Positions 1 to 9,078 are shown, counted from the first letter of the stretch. The stretch: 64,000 bases of DNA from Faecimorpha stercoravium (GCA_018712555.1 DVGT01000073.1:1-64000); one strand, 5' to 3'. Made by a program: numbers and translations. The notes: generated by a model not told the origin, from the sequence alone.

Positions 1-103
1 CATCTTTTTTATATCACTTCTTTCAAAGCCGGCATTTTGGGCGGCTTAAAAGTTGTGCCCTAAAATATCAAATCGAATTTTTGAAATTTTCTTCAAAAAA
101 CAC

Positions 104-133
104 TTGACTTTTTATTAGCAGGCTTTCTATACG
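104..133 (+). promoter_or_regulatory. Possible sigma-A promoter
   Basis: TTGACT (104-109) and TATACG (128-133) are separated by 18 bp. It points toward the gene remnant at 186. The rest of 1-185 is AT-rich and shows no gene. Confidence 0.35.
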
Positions 134-185
134 GATATCATTGTATCGAGTCAACATTAAGTCAAGTTAAAAGCGGCCTTTCTAT

Positions 186-548
186 TTGAGTATAACATAC
201 CTCTTCTTAAAATACCACGCACTATCCGGCCCATCTACAGGAGACAACAGTGTATTAGATTATGGCTCAGAAGCTACCATCTCCGGTGGAATCTTTGTGG
301 CTGCAGGTTCCTCTCAGTCCGCAGGCAGTACCCTCACTTTAACAGATTCTGACCATCAGGTCCTGCTTTCCTGGGAAGCCACGAAAACGTTCGACTCTGT
401 CATACTCAGTTGTCCTGGGCTCACCGTCGGAGACACGTATACTCTGACTGCCGGTAATGCCGAATGCGAAGTTACATTGAGTTCCCTGATCTACAGCTCT
501 GTGCAGCAAATGGGTATGGGAGCCGGTCCGGGCGGACCCTTTCGCTGA
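186..548 (+). pseudogene. C-terminal remnant of a carbohydrate-binding-domain (DUF4353-type) protein
   Basis: The 120-codon frame resembles only the C-terminal end of large secreted clostridial proteins with the DUF4353 carbohydrate-binding domain. The recognisable pieces are SGPSTGDNSVLDYGSEATIS, ISGGIFVAAGSS, a DSDHQVLLSW strand, a TYTLTAG turn and the Gly/Met/Pro-rich tail GMGAGPGGPFR. Intact members are several hundred residues long, start with a signal peptide and carry further right-handed repeats; none of that is present. After AAGSS about 20 residues usual in the family also seem to be missing. The only in-frame start is TTG at 186 with no clear ribosome site. I read it as a decayed fragment after an N-terminal deletion, not a working gene. 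Family assignment is from remembered sequence patterns. Confidence 0.6.
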
Positions 549-561
549 GTTATCAAAATAA

Positions 562-590
562 AAGACGCCTGAGAATGCCTCAGACGTCTT
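562..590. terminator. Bidirectional intrinsic terminator
   Basis: AAGACG-CTGAG pairs with CTCAG-CGTCTT around an AATGC loop, with a T-run on the right and an A-rich tract on the left. It can end both the remnant at 186 and the alcohol dehydrogenase gene on the other strand. Confidence 0.8.
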
Positions 591-600
591 TTTTCTGTTT

Positions 601-1791
601 TTAGAAATCTACTTCTGTGTCGTAGTAGCAAGCCTTCAGGAGCTTCTCCATCTCTTCCTGGGTCGGGATCCGGGGATTCGATCCTGTGCAGGCATCTCCG
701 ATCGCCAGCTCCGCTACCTGCGGCAGCTTCTCTAAGAACTCGTCCTCTGGCACCATGCCATCCTCGTAGTCCTTGATACAGCTGGGAATATTCAACAGTA
801 CATTGTAGTCGCGAATCTTCTTGATCAATGCATCTACCAGCTCTTCGGTATTCGAACCGGTCAGACCTACTGCCAGTGCGATCTGCGCATAGCGAGCTGC
901 CGCTTCCGGGTTCTTAGAATTGTACTTGATGACCTTGGGCAGATACATGGCATTTGCGCATCCATGTACGATATGTCCATTCTTATAGGCAGCACCCGTC
1001 TTATGCGCCATAGAGTGTACGATACCCAAAAGCGCATTGGAGAATGCCATACCTGCCATACACTGTGCATAATGCATATGTTCTCTAGCCTTCACATCTC
1101 CATCGTAAGAGGTTTTCAGATAGCTAAATACCATCTTGATCGCCTCCAGCGCCAATGGATCTGTAAACGGGCCATGCAACGTAGACACATATGCCTCGAT
1201 CGCATGTGTCAAAGCATCCATACCGGTATGAGCCGTCAGCTTCTTCGGCATTGTCTCAGCCAACTCCGGATCTACAATGGCCACATCCGGTGTGATATTG
1301 AAGTCCGCCAGAGGATACTTGATACCCTTCTGATAATCGGTGATGACAGAGAAGGCAGTCACTTCTGTCGCCGTACCGGACGTCGAAGGAATCGCCAGGA
1401 ACTTAGCCTTCTGACGCAGCGTGGGGAAGGAGAACGGAGTAATCAGATCTTCAAAAGAAGTCTCCGGATACTCATAGAAAACCCACATCGCTTTGGCAGC
1501 GTCGATGGGAGAACCTCCGCCCATGGCAATAATCCAATCCGGCTCAAATTCCCGCATCGCAGCGGCGCCCTTCATAACAGTTTCCACAGACGGATCCGGT
1601 TCTACATTCTCAAATAGACGAACCTCCATACCCGCCTCTTTCAAATATGCCTCTGCCTTACCCAGGAAGCCAAAACGCTTCATGGAACCACCGCCTACGA
1701 CGATGATGGCCTTCTTACCGGTCAGAGTCTTCAGAGTTTCCAAAGAACCTTTGCCCCAGTACAAATCTCGGGGAAGAGTAAAACGTGCCAT
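601..1791 (-). CDS. Iron-containing alcohol dehydrogenase
   Basis: Group III (Fe-dependent) alcohol dehydrogenase, a cytoplasmic NAD(P)H-linked enzyme that interconverts aldehydes and alcohols and disposes of electrons in fermentation. The 396-residue length is typical. The N-terminal nucleotide-binding half has GGGSPIDAAK at residues 91-100. The C-terminal half has the metal site: GMDALTHAIEAY supplies D192 and H196, IVHSMAHKTGA supplies H259, and HGCAN supplies a fourth ligand near H276. The start follows AGGAGG (minus strand) by seven bases. It is transcribed divergently from a LysR gene, and its likely -10 (TAAAAT at 1855-1850) lies inside a good match to a Rex operator, so induction at high NADH is expected. 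The physiological substrate (butanal, acetaldehyde or lactaldehyde) cannot be told from the sequence. Confidence 0.93.
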   Translation of the reverse strand: MARFTLPRDLYWGKGSLETLKTLTGKKAIIVVGGGSMKRFGFLGKAEAYLKEAGMEVRLFENVEPDPSVETVMKGAAAMREFEPDWIIAMGGGSPIDAAKAMWVFYEYPETSFEDLITPFSFPTLRQKAKFLAIPSTSGTATEVTAFSVITDYQKGIKYPLADFNITPDVAIVDPELAETMPKKLTAHTGMDALTHAIEAYVSTLHGPFTDPLALEAIKMVFSYLKTSYDGDVKAREHMHYAQCMAGMAFSNALLGIVHSMAHKTGAAYKNGHIVHGCANAMYLPKVIKYNSKNPEAAARYAQIALAVGLTGSNTEELVDALIKKIRDYNVLLNIPSCIKDYEDGMVPEDEFLEKLPQVAELAIGDACTGSNPRIPTQEEMEKLLKACYYDTEVDF

Positions 1792-1827
1792 TGCACATAC
1801 CTCCTATTTCCTATGAAAATCAAACTG

Positions 1828-1853
1828 AGATCTCTCTCTGTTTGATAATATTT
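1828..1853. repeat. Inverted repeat in the alcohol dehydrogenase leader
   Basis: TCAAAC and GTTTGA flank a 14-bp centre that itself contains GAGATCTC. It sits between the dehydrogenase -10 and its ribosome site and could bind the divergent LysR protein; this is inference. Confidence 0.35.
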
Positions 1854-1859
1854 TAACAT
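1842..1859. promoter_or_regulatory. Probable Rex (redox-sensing repressor) operator
   Basis: TTGATAATATTTTAACAT matches the established Rex consensus TTGTTAANNNNTTAACAA at 12 of 14 fixed positions. It covers the dehydrogenase -10 on the minus strand and touches the lysR -35 on the plus strand, which is where a repressor would act. No rex gene lies in the window. Confidence 0.6.
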
Positions 1860-1887
1860 TGCTTTTTCGGCGTGGGTAATGTATAAT
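1859..1887 (+). promoter_or_regulatory. Promoter of the LysR-type gene
   Basis: TTGCTT (1859-1864), a 17-bp spacer and TATAAT (1882-1887), 45 bp before the chosen ATG. Confidence 0.65.
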
Positions 1888-1932
1888 TAGCGTGTGTTCT
1901 ATATCAAAAAATACATGGCCAGGAGGATCTTT

Positions 1933-2859
1933 ATGAACACATTATCCTTACGTTATGCACTAGAAGTCAATCGTACCCGCTCCATCACGAAAGCCGCACA
2001 GAATCTATACATGGGACAGCCCAATCTGAGTCGCGCCATTCGAGATCTGGAAAAAGATCTCGGCATCGTGATCTTTGAACGAACCACCAAGGGTGTCACT
2101 CCCACTGAAAAAGGACGCATTTTCCTGGAACGCGCTGCCAGCATCTTAGCACAGCTGGATGACCTGGAAGCATTATACCGTTCTGACAATGCAGATTCCA
2201 TCTATTTAAATGTCGCCTTGCCCAGAGTTACTTATGCGTCTTTTGCCTTTACCCGCTTTCTGAACACCCTACACCCTGCTCATGAAATGAGTATTCATTT
2301 CAAAGAGGAGGCTCCTATGAATGCGGTACAGGATGTGGTTCGGGGAGACATGGATTTTGCAGTCATACGTTACCAAGAGCCTTACTTTGGCTTTTTTCTG
2401 AATTTGATGGAAGAATGGAATCTGGATTATGAACCGCTTTTTTCGTTTCAACAGCTGGCTCTTGTAAGTCGTTCTCATCCACTGGCCGGGCGCACGCAGA
2501 TCTGTGCTCAAGATTTGATGCCTTACATAGAAGTCGTACATGGAGATTATCAGGTTCCTGCGCTCACGCTTGCCGAATTTCCGACTTCTCTTTCCCCCAC
2601 CGCTTCTCATAATCAGAAAATCTATGTCTATGACCGCGGCAGCCAATTTGAGGTTCTGCGCCAGGTAACAGGCTCTTATATGTGGGTGTCTCCCATGCCT
2701 CAGGAGACGCTCGATGAGTACCAGATGATCACGCTTCCCTGCCAGGACTTCGATACCACCAGCTGCGATGCCATCATCTATTCCAAAAACAAAAAACTGT
2801 CTGATTGGTCAAAACGCTGCATTGCGTTTATGAAAAACTATGTGAAGTCCCTTCGCTGA
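1933..2859 (+). CDS. LysR-family transcriptional regulator
   Basis: DNA-binding regulator of 308 residues. Residues 1-60 are the winged helix-turn-helix (SITKAAQNLYMGQPNLSRAI, then LEKDLGIVIFERTTKGVTPT), followed by a linker helix and a two-lobe effector-binding domain from about residue 90. The ATG at 1933 is chosen because AGGAGG ends five bases before it and the following NTLSLRYALEVNRTRSI is the normal family N-terminus; an upstream in-frame ATG at 1894 has no ribosome site. It is divergent from the Fe-alcohol dehydrogenase, the usual arrangement when a LysR protein controls its neighbour. The inducer is unknown. Confidence 0.9.
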   Translation: MNTLSLRYALEVNRTRSITKAAQNLYMGQPNLSRAIRDLEKDLGIVIFERTTKGVTPTEKGRIFLERAASILAQLDDLEALYRSDNADSIYLNVALPRVTYASFAFTRFLNTLHPAHEMSIHFKEEAPMNAVQDVVRGDMDFAVIRYQEPYFGFFLNLMEEWNLDYEPLFSFQQLALVSRSHPLAGRTQICAQDLMPYIEVVHGDYQVPALTLAEFPTSLSPTASHNQKIYVYDRGSQFEVLRQVTGSYMWVSPMPQETLDEYQMITLPCQDFDTTSCDAIIYSKNKKLSDWSKRCIAFMKNYVKSLR

Positions 2860-2877
2860 AACCCTATTCAAGAAAAG

Positions 2878-2907
2878 ACGCATTGCCAATAAACTTAGCA
2901 ATGCGTC
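2878..2907. terminator. Bidirectional terminator between the LysR gene and pyk
   Basis: GACGCATTGC pairs with GCAATGCGTC (10 bp, 10-base loop). CTTTCTTT follows on the plus strand and TTTTCTTG on the minus strand. Confidence 0.8.
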
Positions 2908-2913
2908 CTTTCT

Positions 2914-4329
2914 TTATACCCGCAAAATTCTCATCATGTTACACTGGTCACCCTTCTCCAAAGAAGTACCAGAAAGTACAATGACCAAGTCTCCCGGCGA
3001 TACCGCCCCCACCTCTAAGGCACGCAGTTTGGCATACTCTACCAACTGTTCCGGAGACTCCTGTTCAGTAGCCCGCACTGGCGACACGCCCCAAGCCAAG
3101 CTTAACTGCTCGTACCCTTTCTGGCTCACCGTGGCGCCGATAATCGGACATGCCGGGCGATAATTGGAAAGTGTCCTTGCCGTCATCCCCGAGCGAGTAA
3201 CAACCAGAATCGCCTTCGCATCCAGGTAATGTGCCGCGTCGCAAGCTGCCTGCGCTAATGCATCAACAATCTCATGTCCCAGCTGCAGATGCGCCTGATT
3301 GAAAATTTTCACATAGTCCTGCGCCCGTTCTGCCGCTTCTGCAATGGATGCCATCGTTTTCACCGTTTCCACCGGGTATTTTCCCACAGAAACCTCTCCC
3401 GACAGCATGATTGCCGTCGTACCATCGTAAATCGCATTGGCCACATCGGATACCTCTGCCCGTGTCGGACGTGGATTATTGATCATGGATTCCAGCATCT
3501 GTGTAGCTGTCACTACATGCTTTCCCTTTCGATAACATTTCTCAATAATCATCTTCTGCAGCGCCGGCAGTTCCTTAAATGCTACTTCCACTCCCATATC
3601 TCCGCGCGCGACCATGATTCCATCGCTTACATCAATGATCTCATCCAGGTGCTCGATTCCCTGCGTATTCTCAATCTTAGAGATGATCTGTATATCCTCT
3701 GCGCCATATAAAGACAACAACGCGCGTACTTGACGCACATCATCCGCAGACCGCACAAAAGAACATGCGATAAAGTCCACGCCCTGCTCGATGCCAAATA
3801 CAATATCCTCCAGATCTGCTTTACTGATGTACGGTGTAGGGATTGCTACGTTGGGCACATTTACACTTTTATGGTTGCTGATGCGTCCGCTGTTCAACAC
3901 GCGACATACCACATCCTGCCCCTTCACTTCTGTGACCTCCATATCAATCTTACCATCATCCAACAAAATATGGGTTCCTCGCTTTACTACTTTTGCCAAG
4001 AACTCATACGTAAGAGAAGCACGCTGCGCTGTCCCCATCTCTTCCTTCGGCGTCAGCGTAAAGATATCCCCTTCTTTAAGCATCGCAAAACCATTCTCAA
4101 AATTCTGCAGCCGAATCTCAGGGCCCTTAGTGTCCAGAAGCAATGCTACCGGCAAATCCAACTCCTCTCGGATCTCCTTTACCATCTGTATCCTCTGGCG
4201 CTGTTCCTCATGATCTCCATGAGAAAAATTAAAACGGGCACAGTTCATTCCACTTAACATCAGCTCTTTGATCTTGGCCGGATCATCTACTGCCGGCCCT
4301 AAAGTACAAATAATCTTGGTTCTTCTCAT
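2914..4329 (-). CDS. pyk: Pyruvate kinase
   Basis: Last step of glycolysis: phosphoenolpyruvate plus ADP gives pyruvate plus ATP, in the cytoplasm. Diagnostic segments are the N-terminal MRRTKIICTLGPA, RFNFSHG, LLLDTKGPEIR, SKIENTQGI with the catalytic lysine, and VARGDMGVEV in the metal and substrate loop, then the C-terminal allosteric domain ending SLEKGDQCNMMRILRV. At 471 residues it is the short form and lacks the extra PEP-utilising-like domain of the Bacillus enzyme. It appears to be a single-gene unit, with its own promoter near 4383 and a shared terminator at 2878-2907. Confidence 0.97.
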   Translation of the reverse strand: MRRTKIICTLGPAVDDPAKIKELMLSGMNCARFNFSHGDHEEQRQRIQMVKEIREELDLPVALLLDTKGPEIRLQNFENGFAMLKEGDIFTLTPKEEMGTAQRASLTYEFLAKVVKRGTHILLDDGKIDMEVTEVKGQDVVCRVLNSGRISNHKSVNVPNVAIPTPYISKADLEDIVFGIEQGVDFIACSFVRSADDVRQVRALLSLYGAEDIQIISKIENTQGIEHLDEIIDVSDGIMVARGDMGVEVAFKELPALQKMIIEKCYRKGKHVVTATQMLESMINNPRPTRAEVSDVANAIYDGTTAIMLSGEVSVGKYPVETVKTMASIAEAAERAQDYVKIFNQAHLQLGHEIVDALAQAACDAAHYLDAKAILVVTRSGMTARTLSNYRPACPIIGATVSQKGYEQLSLAWGVSPVRATEQESPEQLVEYAKLRALEVGAVSPGDLVIVLSGTSLEKGDQCNMMRILRV

Positions 4330-4382
4330 CTTCTATAACCTCACTCCGATTTATGACCCTATCTTTTGTTTTATCTTTCTGC

Positions 4383-4388
4383 ATTATA
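4383..4388 (-). promoter_or_regulatory. Likely -10 element of pyk
   Basis: TATAAT on the minus strand preceded by TGT (extended -10), 54 bp before the pyk ATG. The -35 (TTTTCT) is poor. Confidence 0.5.
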
Positions 4389-4413
4389 ACACAGGATATC
4401 TGAAAAGAAAAGC

Positions 4414-4442
4414 TTGAATTTTTACGAAATTCAAAGTAATAT
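4414..4442 (+). promoter_or_regulatory. Promoter of the flavoprotein gene at 4492
   Basis: TTGAAT (4414-4419), 17-bp spacer, TAATAT (4437-4442). It is divergent from the pyk promoter. Confidence 0.55.
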
Positions 4443-4491
4443 ATTATCATGATGCCACAAATGCGTCAAAAAACAGATCAGGAGGAACACC

Positions 4492-6435
4492 ATGCAGCAG
4501 ATCGAAACGATGTGCCACATTCAAACATGCAATACGATTATTGTTGGCAGCGGTGCGGCAGGATATAGCGCCGCGGAACGCTTATGGCAGTTGGGACAGC
4601 ACGACATACTTTTGTTGACAGAGGGTAAAAACGCAGGTACTTCCCGGAACACAGGCTCCGATAAGCAAACCTATTATAAGCTGACCTTATCTGGTGATGG
4701 TCAGGATTCCTACACCGAAATGGCGCAGACACTGTTTCAGGGAGGGTCCATCGACGGAGATCAGGCATTAGCCGAAGCGGTTGGCTCCGTCCCCTGTTTT
4801 ATACATCTGGCGGAGTTAGGTGTTCCTTTTCCCACGAATCGTTGGGGAGAATATGTGGGATACAAGACGGATCATGATCCCAGAGACCGCGCTACATCCG
4901 CCGGTCCCTTAACCTCCCGCATGATGACAGAGGCCTTAGAACGCTCCGTGAATCAGCTTGGCGTCCCGATTTTGGATCACCATCTGCTGCTGCAGATTCT
5001 CACAGAGCAGAATCAGGTGCAAGGTGTGATCTGCCTGGACATGGATCTGGAAAAGCTGGTACTCATTCGCTGTCGTAATCTGATTCTGGCTACCGGAGGA
5101 CCTGCCTGCCTATATGCGGACTCCGTATATCCCGCCAGTCAGCATGGGGCGAACGGCATTGCTTTTGCCTGCGGCGCCCATGGTCAGAACCTGACCGAAT
5201 GGCAGTATGGTATCGCCTCACTGCATCCCCGTTGGAATGTGTCTGGAACCTATATGCAAGTTCTTCCCCGGTTCTTTTCTACCGAACAGGACGGAAGCGA
5301 TCCACGGGAATTCTTGCAAGAGGCTTTCCCCTGCTATGAGGATATGTTGAACCAGATCTTCCTGAAAGGCTATCAATGGCCTTTTGACAGTCGTAAAGCA
5401 TTGGACGGCTCTTCGCGTCTGGATCTTCTTGTCTATCAGGAACGTTCTTTGCGCGGACGCCGTGTGTTTCTGGATTATCGCCAGAATCCCGAAAATCGGG
5501 AAATTGTCTGGGATCTGCTGTCTCCAGAAGCGTCAGCTTATCTGCGAAAAGCCGGCGCCCTGCAAGATACTCCTTTTGCGCGTCTTTCTCATATGAATCA
5601 GCCTGCTGTAGACTTTTACCGCAGCCGTGGCGTGAATCTTGCGGCAGAACCTTTAGAGATTGCTCTCTGTGCCCAGCATAACAACGGTGGTATCGCTGTA
5701 AATTCCTGGTGGCATACCCAGGTCGAGGGACTGTTTGCCATTGGGGAAGCTGCTGGAACACATGGCGTCTATCGTCCCGGCGGCACTGCGCTGAATGCCG
5801 GTCAAGTCGGGGCTCTTCGCTGCGCCCGCTACATTGCTGCCAATCGAAAAGGGGATCCCGATGATCTTTCTTCTTCGAATCAAGATCGTCTTCATATCTG
5901 GAAAGGATGGATTGCTGCCCTGCGTTCTCGTCCTGAGAATGCGCAAAATATCGCGGCTCATCTTCGTCGATCCATGAGCGACGGTGCCGGCGCCTTCCGC
6001 TCTCTTTCCCGTATGGAAGAATTACATGAACAGGTGCAGTCCCTATTGTCACATTTTCCTGACCCTATTGGTGCAGGATCCGGCAAAACGGGTTTGATTC
6101 AGGCTCTTCGGCTCCGTGACCAGCTTCTGACTATGGAAGTATACTTAACTGCCATGATGGATTATGCCAAACACTGTCAGCATAGCCGCGGCAGCGCTCT
6201 ATATCAGACAGTTGACGGATATCTTCCTCATATATCCAGTGCCGTCATTCCTGAGCTCTTTCGATTTCTTCCTGACGATGGCAGCTTGAATCACCAGATT
6301 CAGGAGACAATATACTCTCCTGAGGGAAGCACAACAAACTGGCGTCCTGTGCGCCCTATCCCTGACCGAAGCAGCGACTTTTTCGAAAATATCTGGCGCG
6401 GATATCGAGAAAATCAAAATATATCGGATGAATGA
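4492..6435 (+). CDS. FAD-dependent oxidoreductase of the fumarate reductase/succinate dehydrogenase flavoprotein family
   Basis: 647-residue cytoplasmic flavoprotein. The N-terminal dinucleotide-binding motif is TIIVGSGAAGYSAAERL at about residues 15-31. A second FAD-contacting segment, AIGEAAGTHGVYRPGGTALN, lies near residues 417-436. A capping domain lies between, including DHDPRDRATSAGPLTSRMM, and a helical C-terminal region resembles that of fumarate reductase and L-aspartate oxidase flavoproteins. There is no signal peptide, no FMN-binding domain and no iron-sulfur or membrane-anchor gene beside it, so it is neither a complete fumarate reductase complex nor clearly NadB. The ATG follows AGGAGG closely. 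The MATE gene starts 47 bp downstream and may be cotranscribed. The substrate is unknown. Confidence 0.8.
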   Translation: MQQIETMCHIQTCNTIIVGSGAAGYSAAERLWQLGQHDILLLTEGKNAGTSRNTGSDKQTYYKLTLSGDGQDSYTEMAQTLFQGGSIDGDQALAEAVGSVPCFIHLAELGVPFPTNRWGEYVGYKTDHDPRDRATSAGPLTSRMMTEALERSVNQLGVPILDHHLLLQILTEQNQVQGVICLDMDLEKLVLIRCRNLILATGGPACLYADSVYPASQHGANGIAFACGAHGQNLTEWQYGIASLHPRWNVSGTYMQVLPRFFSTEQDGSDPREFLQEAFPCYEDMLNQIFLKGYQWPFDSRKALDGSSRLDLLVYQERSLRGRRVFLDYRQNPENREIVWDLLSPEASAYLRKAGALQDTPFARLSHMNQPAVDFYRSRGVNLAAEPLEIALCAQHNNGGIAVNSWWHTQVEGLFAIGEAAGTHGVYRPGGTALNAGQVGALRCARYIAANRKGDPDDLSSSNQDRLHIWKGWIAALRSRPENAQNIAAHLRRSMSDGAGAFRSLSRMEELHEQVQSLLSHFPDPIGAGSGKTGLIQALRLRDQLLTMEVYLTAMMDYAKHCQHSRGSALYQTVDGYLPHISSAVIPELFRFLPDDGSLNHQIQETIYSPEGSTTNWRPVRPIPDRSSDFFENIWRGYRENQNISDE

Positions 6436-6482
6436 ACCCTCTGCCAGTTTCTAAATCATAATCTCTAAAGAAAGGTAATACC

Positions 6483-7862
6483 ATGGTCGATCAGAAAAAA
6501 ACAATTCTTTTTGAACAAATGCCTGTTCCCAAGGCTGTTATGAAACTTGCTGTTCCCACAGTTCTCAGCTCTCTTGTCATGGTTTTCTACAATTTGGCTG
6601 ATACATATTTTGTTGGTATGTTGAATGACCCGATTGAAAATGCAGGAGTAGCTTTGGCTGCTCCCGTTCTCTTAGCCTTCAATGCCATTAACAATCTGTT
6701 CGGTGTAGGTTCCTCCAGTATGATGAGCCGTGCTTTAGGCCGCAAAGACTATGATACGGTATATCGCAGTTCTGCGTTTGGCTTCTACTGCTCTGTCATC
6801 TCCGGCCTTCTGTTTTCTCTATTATGCACAATATGCAAAAATCCCTTGCTTTCTCTTCTGGGGGCCGATGCGCAGACCTATGCGGCAACCGATGGCTACA
6901 TGTTTTGGACAGTGACCCTAGGGGCTGCACCTTCCATCCTCAATGTAGTTATGGCCTATATGGTGCGCGCTGAAGGCGCTTCGCTGCATGCTAGTCTGGG
7001 AACTATGAGTGGATGCCTTTTAAATATCCTTCTGGATCCTATATTTATTCTCCCCTGGGGCTTCAATATGGGAGCCGCCGGCGCCGGGCTGGCTACATTC
7101 ATCTCCAACTGTGTAGCATGCTTGTATTTCTTTATTCTGCTTTTTATCAAACGAAAAACTACATATGTATGTATCCGTCCCCAGATGTTTCGCGTCCGTA
7201 AGACCGTGGCGCTGGGCATCTTCGGCGTAGGTATTCCTGCTGCCATCCAGAATCTTTTGAATGTAACCGGCATGACTGTGCTCAACAATTTTACCTCTGC
7301 CTTTGGAGCAGACGCTGTCGCCGCCATGGGAATCACGCAAAAAATCAATATGGTTCCTATGAACATTTCTCAAGGGCTCTCTCAGGGCATTATGCCGCTG
7401 ATCAGTTATAACTATTCCAGCGGGAACATTCCTCGAATGAGAAAAACCCTGACCTTCACTATGAAAATTGCGCTAAGTTTTATCTTCTGCATGTCTGCCA
7501 TCTACTTCTTTGCGGCCGATACGGTGGTCAATCTCTTCATGGAGAATGAGAGTATCATCTCCTACGGTTCCCGATTCCTGCGCGGTTTCTGTCTGGGGCT
7601 TCCCTTCCTGTGTTTGGACTTTATCGCCGTGGGTGTGTTCCAGGCTGTGGGTATGGGAATGAAATCTCTGGTCTTTGCTATCTTGCGAAAGATTGTTTTA
7701 GAGATTCCGGCATTATTTATCCTAAACTGGCTCTTTCCATTATACGGTCTGGCCTACGCGCAGTTTTTTGCAGAACTGATTCTATCCCTTGTCGCGATCT
7801 TCGTGCTACTGCGTATGTTTCGCGATTTGAAACAGCAGTACGAAAGACAACAGAACGCTTAA
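6483..7862 (+). CDS. MATE-family multidrug efflux transporter
   Basis: Inner-membrane antiporter of 459 residues with about 12 hydrophobic segments in two similar halves, as expected for the family. The N-terminal helix contains PTVLSSLVMVFYNLADTYFV, the conserved MATE TM1 with its Asn/Asp pair, and the second half has the matching GIGIPAAIQNLLN-type segment (here GVGIPAAIQNLLN). Such proteins export cationic drugs or metabolites using Na+ or H+. A ribosome site (AAAGG) precedes the ATG at 6483. It is downstream of the flavoprotein gene with no terminator between; a functional link is not obvious. Confidence 0.93.
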   Translation: MVDQKKTILFEQMPVPKAVMKLAVPTVLSSLVMVFYNLADTYFVGMLNDPIENAGVALAAPVLLAFNAINNLFGVGSSSMMSRALGRKDYDTVYRSSAFGFYCSVISGLLFSLLCTICKNPLLSLLGADAQTYAATDGYMFWTVTLGAAPSILNVVMAYMVRAEGASLHASLGTMSGCLLNILLDPIFILPWGFNMGAAGAGLATFISNCVACLYFFILLFIKRKTTYVCIRPQMFRVRKTVALGIFGVGIPAAIQNLLNVTGMTVLNNFTSAFGADAVAAMGITQKINMVPMNISQGLSQGIMPLISYNYSSGNIPRMRKTLTFTMKIALSFIFCMSAIYFFAADTVVNLFMENESIISYGSRFLRGFCLGLPFLCLDFIAVGVFQAVGMGMKSLVFAILRKIVLEIPALFILNWLFPLYGLAYAQFFAELILSLVAIFVLLRMFRDLKQQYERQQNA

Positions 7863-7866
7863 TCAG

Positions 7867-7915
7867 AAAAGACCGGAATGTTGGATTCTGAAAAGAATCT
7901 CATTCCGGTCTTTTT
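7867..7915. terminator. Bidirectional terminator between the MATE and LCP genes
   Basis: AAAAGACCGGAATG pairs with CATTCCGGTCTTTT, with an inner GATTC/GAATC stem. A T-run flanks each side. Confidence 0.85.
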
Positions 7916-7943
7916 CTTAGACAAAACCTGGCATTCGCACTAT

Positions 7944-8975
7944 TTATTCGATTCCATATAACACTTCACCCAAACGGGTATGAATATCATCCAAATATGG
8001 GACTAATACCATCATTCCATTGATCACCGCATCATAATATTCCCCATCATCCGGCACATGGTACTGCTGAATCTCCTGGATACCCAACATCTCACTGCCA
8101 TAGGAGAGGATCGTCCCCGCATCCATATCCGTATATACCAAGTCTAAAACCTGATTCGCAGCTCCTAAAATTTCCCCCCAGCCCAGATCCTTAAACCGCA
8201 TGAACAGCGAATTGAGTACGGTTCTCTGTCGGTTGGTACGTCCGAAATCGCTATCAATATAACGGATACGCGAATACCTCATGGCCAGTTCACCGTCCAT
8301 ATGATATTCGCCGGCTCCAGATAATCCCAGATAATCGGATTCAGCCTGCGTCAGCGTGATATCCACACCACCCAGCGCATCAATCACTTGTGGGAACGTG
8401 TTGAAGTCCACCATCACATGTCCATCCACATGAATCCCAAAATTAAGTTCCAGCGTGGCATCCAAAAGATCTGTCCCTCCGAAGGCATATGCTGCATTCA
8501 GCCGGTTATCGCTGTATCCTGGAATCTGTACATATAGATCCCTCAAAAACGAAGTCATGGAAACTGTTTTTTCCGTACGATTCAGCGTACAAAGAATCAT
8601 CGTATCCGATCGCCCCGAATACTCTCGTCCGTCAATCCCGATCAGAAGAATGTTGACAATATTGGGATCAGAATATACCCATTCTCCATCATAGGTATTT
8701 CCACTGTCATCGTCTGATGGATTCGTCACTGGCCATGTCACATCTTCCGGATCCACTACTACCGTAGAATTTTCCTCTCCAATACTATCCTGTTCAAAAG
8801 TCTCTGTGACAGAGCTTTGCTGTACTTCCGGAATCCTTTGAATATTATTAAGACGCAGGTAGATATACCCCAGCGCCAAAAGCGCTACAACTACAATAAT
8901 TAACACAATTGCCGTAACGACAATCCCAGCGATCAATGCTGCGTTCTTTTTCTTTTTTGGTCCTTTGGCAGCCAC
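7944..8975 (-). CDS. LytR-CpsA-Psr (LCP) family cell-wall polymer ligase
   Basis: Membrane-anchored enzyme that transfers undecaprenyl-linked teichoic acid or capsular polymers to peptidoglycan. The 343-residue chain begins with a basic cytoplasmic stretch (GPKKKKN), has one transmembrane helix at about residues 13-36, a short extracellular linker, and the LCP domain from about residue 105. The domain starts with NILLIGIDGREYSGRSDTMI, which holds the Arg/Asp residues that bind the pyrophosphate-lipid substrate, followed by FLRDLYVQIPGY and RYSRIRYIDSDFGRTNRQRT. The start is GTG at 8975, preceded by AAAGGAG. It has its own promoter at 9013-9041. Confidence 0.93.
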   Translation of the reverse strand: MAAKGPKKKKNAALIAGIVVTAIVLIIVVVALLALGYIYLRLNNIQRIPEVQQSSVTETFEQDSIGEENSTVVVDPEDVTWPVTNPSDDDSGNTYDGEWVYSDPNIVNILLIGIDGREYSGRSDTMILCTLNRTEKTVSMTSFLRDLYVQIPGYSDNRLNAAYAFGGTDLLDATLELNFGIHVDGHVMVDFNTFPQVIDALGGVDITLTQAESDYLGLSGAGEYHMDGELAMRYSRIRYIDSDFGRTNRQRTVLNSLFMRFKDLGWGEILGAANQVLDLVYTDMDAGTILSYGSEMLGIQEIQQYHVPDDGEYYDAVINGMMVLVPYLDDIHTRLGEVLYGIE

Positions 8976-9012
8976 CCGATCCGGTCTCCTTTCTTACTAT
9001 CAGAATGAATTT

Positions 9013-9041
9013 AGTATAAGCGCGTGCTCTTCATTTGTCAA
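9013..9041 (-). promoter_or_regulatory. Promoter of the LCP gene
   Basis: Minus strand: TTGACA (9041-9036), 17-bp spacer, TATACT (9018-9013). Near-consensus sigma-A promoter. Confidence 0.8.
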
Positions 9042-9078
9042 GATACCCATTCTTACGATTTTATGAATTTCCATTTTC

